Source of the DNA: Berghia stephanieae
Lineage: Eukaryota; Mollusca; Gastropoda; Nudibranchia; Aeolidiidae
Direction of reading: 5' to 3'
Length of the DNA: 64,000 nucleotides
Assembly (NCBI GenBank): GCA_034508935.3
Contig: CM067442.1
Coordinates: 134,689,395-134,753,394, forward strand
This document shows positions 56,487-64,000 of this stretch, in pieces. How positions within the stretch are numbered: the stretch's first letter is position 1; each line of letters starts with the position of its first letter. Both the position numbers and the translations under genes were made by a program. The notes under the pieces are model-generated. The model saw only the letters and a program-made list of their open reading frames with translations. It searched no databases and was not told the DNA's origin.

Positions 56487-57737
56487 AAAAAAATTTTTTT
56501 TTAAGTTCAAAAGCTCAACATAATTATTGGTGTCACATCAATATGTCGAACATTTTTTTATGTATTGAATTGAGTTCTTGTTTCATGATTTCAGTGATTG
56601 ATTGCAGATCTGCCAATCCCAACTGAAGAAAAGGGAGTAATTTGGACTGAAAAATGGTGTAATTTTGAAGGAAAAGGTGAAATTGTGAAAAACAAAGGCA
56701 TTATATTCATATATTAACATATATCATCACAATAATCTGCAATCAGTAAGGAAGATTTGTCTGTACAATAAAATTGGTAAAGTCTAGTTCTGCCCAAATG
56801 AAGCTTCTGGTTTAGGCTTCTGAAAACAAGATAAGCTGGAAGTGGATGATGAAAATGCAGGTTTCTTCCGTTTTCAGTGACACAAGATTCCAGACGAAGA
56901 AAAAATTGCTTCCATCACCCACACAACCTTGATGACGCCAAAAAGGCGTAATGTAGAACAAAAAAAAGCATAAACGTGTAATTTGATTTTAAAAGCGTAA
57001 TAATACGCCATTTTGGCGTATGGTCGACAGCTCTGTTGTTATAATTTGTTCAACTGACCTGCCCAATCTTGAATCTCATCAAATATTATTATAACTCAAA
57101 TAAATTTAAAAATAAAAATAAACAAAACGTTATGGACGACTTCAAGCCAATTTGAGATTTGAGGCAGTTAGCACAATCATGCAGAATGCTCTGCAAATAT
57201 TTACTGAGCTTTGTCACACAATGGTACAATCATTACAGTTACAGTACAAGACTTCGTTTCATACACCCTGGATGTATTGGGTCCCCCACCTTGCTCTCTC
57301 TCTCTCTCTTTGAGACACTGCACTACAGCTATGTTTGGACTTCTATTTCAGTCTTCTCTTGGCTTGGAAAAAGCCCTAAATACAAATTTCTGCCATTGAA
57401 AAAAAAATACTGGATGAAACCCTGGGCTAAAATGATAATATTTGGGATGAGAAGTCACTTATTAGTATTGATGGTAAGTAATTTTTTTTTAACATTTCTC
57501 CCCGCCATAATCGTAATATGTGAGTGAGTGGTGTGTGTGGTTGTTTTTTTTTTGTTTGTTTATTAATTTTTTTTGGTGGGGGTTCTAAGTTTCTATTCTT
57601 TCCTTTTTTTTTTTTTAATTTGACAAATATTGAATAAGATTTTGATTTTTCAGGTCTTATTTTATGCAGCCGCAGCATCAAAATCAAAACTATCAAAAAC
57701 GTTTTTTTTAAACTTGTGGATCACAAAAAGCTAAGAC
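56487..57737. other. Intergenic, nothing recognised
   Basis: AT-rich with T runs. Open frames near 57159-57527 lack any recognisable domain. It may contain 5' UTR exons of the minus-strand zinc-finger gene that cannot be placed by eye. Confidence 0.4.
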
Positions 57738-57738
57738 A

Positions 57739-57821
<83 letters not shown>

Positions 57822-57822
57822 T
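57738..57822. repeat. GA microsatellite
   Basis: About 85 bases of GA with one 'gaagag' interruption. Confidence 0.95.
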
Positions 57823-58913
57823 GAGAATCTAATAAATGATTCCATTAACTATTAACAAAACTGTCCAATCGAAGAAGAATGCTTCATTCAGTTATTATTT
57901 TAATTTTAACATTTTAAAGAAAATAAATCCATTCTGAAACATGAATTGTAGTCGGAATAAATAATAGACTGGGGCTGGGGAAGGAGAGAATGAGAATGCG
58001 CGCCGAAGTCAAATCAAATGTACACAAATTGAAGATAAAATGAGCACGCTGTGGGCGACTCAAAGTGTTAAGACAATCAAATCAAAGTGGTGTTAAATTT
58101 ACCTGAAGGTGGCTTTATGCACACTGAGTTCACTGCAAAACGTTTATTCTCAAGACCGTCTTATCTAGCAGTCAGGTTTTTTCGATAAATTCGACTTTCA
58201 ATTTCTCTTCCAAAATGTCTGCCAGCTTGGCTGATTGTTGGCCATGGAAAAGGATAGCTGGTAGGTATGGGTACAAATGATGGTATTGGTGTGGTATCGA
58301 TATTGTAATGAATAATCTTTCTCTTTTTCTTTATCTTTTAACTTATTTTCCTTTCTTTTTAAAAAAACATATTTTACTTTCTTTTTTTGTTTTTTTTTTT
58401 ACATTTGATGTAGAATGACCTTCACTAGTTTTTTGTATAACAATTCACATGGCTTGTCATAGAAAAATCGTTATCAATGAAGACGCCAAAATTTTTTGCG
58501 CTTAATTTAAGGATACTCGGCCTTCCACACATCAAGATCTCAGTGTTGTTACCGTTTAGTTTAAACTTACTTTAGTACATCCAATATTTAATATCGTTAA
58601 CTCACTTAATCCTAGAGATTTTTGCTACTTTTCAAAATTTGAAAAAATGTATTAAAAATGAGCATGTAGATAGATAATTTTATTCAACTATCATTAACAT
58701 GTAAAATCTAAAAACAATTGCTTTGATACTTCGCCTATAATATGTCTTAGAAAAATGTAATAAAAAGGCATGGAGTATAAGACACTCGGGTAAACTACGG
58801 ATATAGTCGGTGTTAGGATGAGTGAGTTAAAACAGCTCGAAAGTCGTTGTATTAAGAATTGTAGGCCTAAATTACTAAAGGCAACGGGTATTGAATCATA
58901 AAGTTGCGTATCA
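57823..58913. other. Intergenic, nothing recognised
   Basis: AT-rich unique sequence with CT- and T-rich tracts near 58320-58400. No exon or repeat family identified. Confidence 0.4.
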
Positions 58914-58944
<31 letters not shown>

Positions 58945-59076
58945 CTTCTTCTTCTTCTTCTTCTTCTTCTTCTTCTTCTTCTTCTTCTTCTTCTTCTTCT
59001 TCTTCTTCGTGGTCGTTGTGGTAGCCCCTTAAATAAACGATCCAGACTACAGTTCACATTTATGAATTTCACGACA

Positions 59077-59112
<36 letters not shown>
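58914..59112. repeat. TTC tract and CA tract
   Basis: A pure TTC run of about 95 bases (58914-59008), a potential triplex-forming purine/pyrimidine tract, and about 14 CA dinucleotides (59082-59110). Confidence 0.95.
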
Positions 59113-59459
59113 CATACCACAAACTCACTCACCACATATTCATAATGCATGCAATGATCATTTCATTTTTGATTTTTTGATTTTTGATATTCAAATCTAC
59201 TACTCGATAATGTGCCAGGTGGATGCTAGAGTGCAGTTTGTTTCGTTCTGCCATTTTTTTTTCTGAAGCCCGATATTTCTTGATCGGTTCTGTGTCTATA
59301 ACAGACAGAATGTTTGGTCCGTTCCAAAGGCTTAAAAATGACTGCTACCATGGCATGCTTCCACATGTTGTTGGAGCTTTCCTTCGATAATATAATGTCA
59401 GAATTAGTGCCTTGTGGCCCCAAATGTGTGATCTTGTTGCTTGATCACCAATAAGTTAA

Positions 59460-59540
59460 GAACAGACGCTAGTGTAAGATAAACAAAAAGAAAAAAAATG
59501 AAGTGTAAGATATTTGCAAGAAAAAAAAAAAAACCCAATG
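59460..59540 (-). repeat. SINE-E tail fragment
   Basis: 'agacgctagtgtaagataaa' and 'gcaagaaaaaaaaaa' resemble the SINE-E tail. Short and weak. Confidence 0.35.
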
Positions 59541-59765
59541 AAATTCACAAGAAAAATGTTTAGTTAACTTTTACTCTCCCCCCCCCCCCCACCCAACAAA
59601 AACAAAACAATACAACATATTAAAAATAAACAATAATAAAAAATCGAAGTATGGACCGATTTTATTGAAGGGGGGGGGAGGAGTGATTTATTTATTTATC
59701 ATTTTTTTTGGTATAATTTTTTCCTGGTCTGCCTGGTCTTTTGTCGAACAGACCCCTTTCTATTG

Positions 59766-60069
59766 TGCGACTATGTGTTCTAGTGGTATGACACTCGCTT
59801 TCGGATCGGAGGGTCCTTGGTTCGAGCCTCGCGTTCGGCGCATAGTTAAGTCCTTGGAAAAGGCTCTTTACTCACATTCTCTCCCCATACTCAGGTGTAA
59901 AATGAGTACCTGACCGTTAACAGCTGTTATCTCTGTCCGAAAAAAAATTGTAATATCGTCCAACAGGCGTCATGTCTCGTTCTACATGTTACGTGTTGCT
60001 GTTGGTCAGGGACCCCACCCCATGTAAAGCGCTTTGAGCACGATAGTGAATATTGCGCTATAAAAGCTC
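59766..60069 (+). repeat. SINE-A copy
   Basis: 'gcgactatgtgttctagtgg', 'ggttcgagcctcgcg', 'gagtacctgaccgtt', tail 'gtaaagcgctttgagca', ending 'gcgctataaaagctc'. Well preserved. Confidence 0.9.
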
Positions 60070-61190
60070 AACCTCAAGCTCAAGTTTTTATATTGACACG
60101 TATGTGAAAGGCAGAAAGTCTTTGTGATGGGTATCGAGATGTAGTGTTAAGTATCTCAGTAACTTACAATCATGAAAAAATACCAACCACTTGAACTTTA
60201 TGACCCCAAAGATAGATGGTCGCCAAACACGAGACACGGGTTGCTGACGACGTGTATACTCTATTTCAGGTCTGATAACCCAATTCAATATAATGGGCTC
60301 ATTGTTGTAATTGAAATCTAAAAAAAATAAATGACGCAATAGTATCCACTAGAACAATGTTAAACTAGGCCCACAATCGCGTTCGAATGCCAGGTAGACG
60401 TCGATTGTTGATATAGCGACTAATCGTAATAAAACGGCATTGTGTCCTGGTGAAACCGATGCTCAAATTTAATTAATTTTCAACTTGACTTATAAAATTT
60501 GAGTAAAATAAATGTCCTCATTGGGTACTGTGAGATTTTGTTTCTTAAACTTCAAGAATGCCTCTAAAGCTCTACAGAGATACATCTCATCAGTTAAACT
60601 TTTTAAGACTCTTCACCTCGTTTACTATGACACCATACCAGATCGACGCGATTGGTCCCACATTAATTATTTCAAATTTTAGTACTTCGTACCCGAAGAG
60701 CGGCTGTCAATTCTGAAATTATCGATCCACAAGAAATCAAACTATCGCCCAGCTCATTGAAAGGCTTTCCGGTTTATTTGCACTTCCGGGTCGAAAGTCA
60801 GAGATATGACATGGCTCCAAACAAAAACAAATTGAGAACCTGTAACTCTCGGGAATCCTTTGACTTTGAGACTGTATTTTTATGATGGCGTGACTGATTA
60901 GGACAGTTTTAGTCATCAAACTTGAACAAGGGATTCTGTTGAAATCTCAACCCGAAGTTCAACAGCTAGATCTCTGTAGCTGCGATTTGCATTATTGTGG
61001 TAGGGTAGGAGTAGAGTGAGGATGGATGGTGGACACGGGTACGTGGTGAGATTGAGAGAGTGAAAATGTCTTCGACTTGAGTCTTGATTTGAGTTTGCGC
61101 CGCATGCAGTCAGAAATTAACAGGTGGCGTTCTTGGTTTGCCGGATCACTTGATATTTTTTGTAAATATTTATGTTAAAAGTAAAATCTG
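60070..61190. other. Intergenic, nothing recognised
   Basis: Unique sequence. 'caggtctgataaccc', 'gggctcattgttgtaatt' near 60265-60310 matches a segment near 9755-9815, a short dispersed repeat of unknown kind. Confidence 0.4.
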
Positions 61191-61510
61191 TTAGTTACCG
61201 AAATGGCAATTCGGACGCTAAATCTGAACAGTCTCCCATGGCTATTCGGACTCAAAATCCGATATGCGTGTGCAAAAACGGGGGGGGGAGGTTACATTGC
61301 GGACAGAGGGTGGAAATGAAATAAAATAGAAGAAGAGTTCAGAAGAAATTCTGTTTGGAAAAGGCTATTCGGACCCGGGTCTGAATTGCTTCCCGTGGCA
61401 ATTCGGACCCGAGTCTGAATTGCTTCCCGTGGCAATTCGGACCCGAGTCTGAATTGCTTCCCATGGCAATTCGGACTCTAGTCTAAACTGAATAGAACTC
61501 CGTGGCCAAC
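61191..61510. repeat. Palindromic 34-bp minisatellite, main cluster
   Basis: About four units of 'gaattgcttcccgtggcaat' plus 'tcggacccgagtct' (clearest 61378-61480), with decayed units on both sides. The unit is itself close to an inverted repeat ('gcaattcgga' / 'tctgaattgc'). Further clusters lie at 62525-62590 and 63050-63165. Confidence 0.85.
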
Positions 61511-62219
61511 CAGGGTCGAGTCTGAATAACTCCATGACTCTTCGATTCGGAATACTGCAATGCAATGCGCCCGAATGATGAACTTATCCCCCCCAACAAT
61601 CATTTCCACAACCCAAGAGCCGGCGGCTTTTTCTCTTTGATCTCGTATCACCATGTTCTCCCCTGCGTCCAGCGCCTCGGTCGTTTGTGGGTCACCCCCC
61701 CCCCCCCCCACCAATCCGATTACCAGTTGATCATTTTCTTTCCGTATTCAACCAGTGTTTATTTTATTTAGGTACCTAGTGAAGTATTATCTAATAATAT
61801 TAGTATTAGACAGTACTCTGCCCCTACCCCATTGGCGGGGCTCTATTGCATGGCTTGCTGCCAAGAATCGCCTCTATTTTTATATTTAGAAATAAAACAG
61901 CATATTTTTTTTAATTAAAAAAGAATTACGACACTGCCTTTTGTCAAAGCCCGACCTATACTATACTGCCTTTTAAATAAAACACCCAATGCCCAAAGTC
62001 ATATTGCACTTTTTCGCGGCCGCCAATGGCAAATTATATAATGTAGAGATTGTCATTCATGTATCTTTTGCAACACGCTCATGGCAAATCAAACAAATCT
62101 TCCAATCATTACACAAAGACAATCCTTTTTCTATGCGAGGGCAAATTGATTGTTAACGTTAACAATTGCAACTACAATTGTAATCTCCTAAAGACCACGA
62201 TTATTTAGATCTATGTTTT
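61511..62219. other. Intergenic, nothing recognised
   Basis: Includes a C run at about 61686-61700. No exon or repeat family identified. Confidence 0.4.
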
Positions 62220-62345
62220 GTTTTTTAAGGAGCTTGCAACACATTTAGGTCATATCAGTGCCAGTAAAAATGGAGAAATTGGATAGCAAAAAGTTCTAGA
62301 ATTACAATTAAAAAGTACTCAAGAAAAAGTAAGACAAAAGGGATA
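62220..62345. repeat. Rep510 proximal fragment
   Basis: 'ggagcttgcaacacatttag', 'gtcatatcagtgccag', 'aaaaagttctagaattac', 'agtaagacaaaagg'. Confidence 0.8.
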
Positions 62346-62524
62346 ATAGATCACCGCTTTTGAAGGCAGTCACCTTCGGGAGTTCTAAAACGTGACTTAC
62401 TCGCTCACTCGCCCTCCTACCGACTGACACTGACAACTGAGAACGAGCAGCTTCTCCCCCCACCCTACCACGCTTCACTTTCGCCCCAGTTTCCACTTCC
62501 GACACTTCCTGTGATTGCGCAGGC

Positions 62525-62590
62525 GCATTGTGGCAGGAGTCTGAATTGCCACGGGAAGTAATTCAGACTCGGGTCCGAATTGCCATTTCG
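62525..62590. repeat. Palindromic minisatellite, second cluster
   Basis: 'gtctgaattgccacgggaag', 'taattcagactcgggtcc', 'gaattgcca': the same module as at 61191-61510 in an inverted pair. Confidence 0.8.
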
Positions 62591-62887
62591 ATTCTGTTTT
62601 GCCCATTTATTATTATAATTACTGACCCAGCTCATACCCAGGTCCATACTTGAACTTGACTTAGGGCAGGGCGGTAGAAGAATTGTTACCTGTCTAACAC
62701 TATCAGAATATATGTAATTTTAAAATAATTTTTCTTTTTGGACCTGATTTTGTTCCGACATTGTGTTATGTTGATAGGAAAGCTTTTCCTTTCGACTATT
62801 TAGACCACAGTTACTTTGACTGACTTTGTTCATTTGAGAGTTTTAGTATTTTAACTTAAAAACCTTTTTTAAAAAAAAAATATATCT

Positions 62888-63045
62888 GGGGGTCCCAATA
62901 GGTCAGTTGGCAGAGCACTCGCTTCACACGTAATGGGACCAAGATCGATCCCAGGTGCAGTGGAGATTCTCTCTGACCCCTGTCCACCTAGCAGTGAATG
63001 GGTAGCTGAGTCGGTTAGATTTGGCAGAAAGTACTTTGCGATTGA
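62888..63045 (+). repeat. SINE-F copy (tRNA-Val-like head)
   Basis: A box 'taggtcagttggcagagc', an anticodon-loop-like 'cttcacacg' (CAC, valine), B box 'gatcgatcccag'. Body 'cagtgaatgggtagctgag', 'ggcagaaagtacttt'. Confidence 0.75.
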
Positions 63046-63049
63046 CTAG

Positions 63050-63165
63050 CATCCGAGTAAGACTGAGTCCGAATAATCTGTTGATTGCTGCACATTGGAA
63101 TTTGAGTCTGAATAGCCACGGGAGACTATTCAGACTCAAGTCTGAATCGCTGCAGCCGGCTATTA
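63050..63165. repeat. Palindromic minisatellite, third cluster
   Basis: 'gactgagtccgaata', 'gagtctgaatagccacggga', 'gactattcagactcaagtc', 'tgaatcgctgcag': inverted copies of the same module. Confidence 0.8.
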
Positions 63166-63357
63166 CTGTTACACTACACTTTCACCTACTCACTTACTCA
63201 TACTCATACACTCCTATAATGTTAATTAAATCTTTTGAATTTGTCATGTCTCAGACTTATGGCCCATTGCTGACTTTTTAAAATATTCAGTATAAATGGA
63301 GACACAAACATTTCATGTGACAATTATTACTAGATATTAACCAAGTAAAACAAACAT

Positions 63358-63656
63358 GAGCTTTTATGAGTGGAATATCCACTAAACATGCTCAAAGCGC
63401 TTTACCAGGGGTCCCTAGCCAACAGCAACACTTAACATGTAGAACGAGACATGATGTCTGTTAGGCGATATTACAAATTTTATTCGGACAGAGACAACTC
63501 TGTTATCAGCCAGTACTCATTTTACACCTGAGTACGTTGAGAGAATATGAGTAAAGAGTCTTTTCCAAGGATTCAACTATGCGTCGAGCGAGGCTCGAAC
63601 CCAGGACCTTCCAATCCAAAAGCAAGTGTCATACCACAAGATCACATAATCGCACA
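63358..63656 (-). repeat. SINE-A copy
   Basis: Minus-strand copy: 'gagcttttatgagtgg', 'caacacttaacatgtagaac', 'cgaggctcgaacccagg', ending 'aatcgcacat'. It lies about 125 bases before the GCC1-like exon. Confidence 0.88.
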
Positions 63657-63780
63657 TACAGAAATATATTTCAAACCTGGAGGACCTTGTTGCTAATTGA
63701 AATTGCACCAAGGAGTCTCAGCAGTAAAATAACGTGTTTCGTCATATTTATTAGATGTCATTTAATTTCTTTTGTTTACA

Positions 63781-63873
63781 GGAACAACATGGAGAGAGCA
63801 TCTCGATCTGAGCTGTTGAACACCATAAATATTCAGAAGGACCAACTGGCTTTATACAAGACAAAGCTCAGAG
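63781..63873 (+). CDS. GCC1: First coding exon of a GCC1-like GRIP golgin
   Basis: The acceptor 'ttttgtttacag' ends at 63780, the ATG is at 63789, and the exon ends at 63873 before 'gtaatt' in phase 1 (28 codons plus one base). The peptide SELLNTINIQKDQLALYKTK matches the N-terminal segment of GCC1 (SKKDLLETIETQKKQLLQYQ in vertebrates, from memory): same helical register and the QKxQLxxYxxxLR pattern. GCC1 is a coiled-coil golgin attached to trans-Golgi membranes through a C-terminal GRIP domain. The rest of the gene lies beyond the window, so the assignment rests on one short exon. A 5' UTR exon must lie upstream of the acceptor. Confidence 0.65.
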
Positions 63874-63904
63874 GTAATTTTTACTATTATTATCTAACAG
63901 TACA

Positions 63905-64000
63905 TGAATAATTCTAGTTTCCATGCTGTGTCCTTGGTTAAGGCACTTAAGACACATTATCCCACTCGATTCAGGTATGAATGAGTACCTGGTCATATAG
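63905..64000 (+). repeat. Dispersed repeat fragment at the window edge
   Basis: 'tgtccttggttaaggcactt', 'atcccactcgattcaggt', 'gaatgagtacctgg' matches a piece near 40898-40955 ('cactcgactcaggtgtgaat'). Probably the body of another SINE; truncated by the window. Confidence 0.5.

Noticed and set aside
58891-59150. Poly-Leu and poly-Arg frames
   Set aside because: Products of the TTC tract and CA tract.
62888-62960. Functional tRNA-Val gene
   Set aside because: The head looks valine-like with a CAC loop, but the B box is diverged and the sequence continues into a SINE body shared with two other loci.

Overview
The window is AT-rich animal (metazoan) nuclear DNA. It has genes split by GT-AG introns, very little coding sequence, many microsatellites, and a dense layer of small transposable elements. 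Protein similarity fits a bilaterian invertebrate. At least five tRNA-derived SINE families, several foldback elements and mariner/pogo-type DNA transposons suggest a marine invertebrate such as a mollusc or another lophotrochozoan or deuterostome, but the species cannot be fixed from the sequence alone.

Four host genes can be read. (1) A UMP-CMP kinase lies on the minus strand (17681 down to 9905). Five exons in matching phase are visible; the short last exon was not found. (2) A complete mitochondrial ribosomal protein uS5m (MRPS5) lies on the plus strand (22901 to 44142). Its 13 exons all join in phase and give a 423-residue protein. (3) A C2H2 zinc-finger protein lies on the minus strand (55534 down to 53046), with 19 fingers in two blocks in a single coding exon and one apparent 1-base frameshift. 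(4) At the right edge is the first coding exon of a GCC1-like golgin (63789 to 63873, plus strand). The kinase and MRPS5 are divergently arranged with about 5 kb between their start codons.

The rest is mobile DNA. From 1 to 9.9 kb there are foldback elements, a 54-bp minisatellite, a TA-flanked MITE and a structurally complete mariner with an uninterrupted 373-codon transposase. The kinase introns hold two copies of a roughly 510-bp unclassified repeat and a hairpin element 11 bases from a splice donor. Between the two genes lies a 2.15-kb element whose ends are stacked palindromes. The MRPS5 introns hold a 1.29-kb MITE, many SINEs, two hairpin insertions with duplicated target sites, and, in intron 6, a non-LTR retrotransposon. 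That retrotransposon has a twin-priming-type 5' inversion and is itself split by a 4.2-kb tandem array of about 398-bp units containing a tRNA-type SINE. The array carries a 12-bp target-site duplication and ends in one inverted unit. The MRPS5 3' UTR is partly built from degenerate copies of the last codons of the gene.

From 45 to 51.7 kb the sequence is a cluster of the 510-bp repeat, one copy split by a clean pogo-like MITE. From 56 to 63.7 kb there are SINEs, simple repeats and a palindromic minisatellite family in three clusters.

SINE families are labelled here A (Rep tail ending in an AAAGCGCTTTGAGC-type motif), B (about 220 bp), C (Leu/Ser-like head), D (array family), E and F (Val-like head). 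These labels are local to this report. 'Rep510' is the unclassified 510-bp repeat, and FB1, FB2 and FB3 are foldback families. No CRISPR array, intact tRNA or rRNA gene, or capsid-bearing element was seen.
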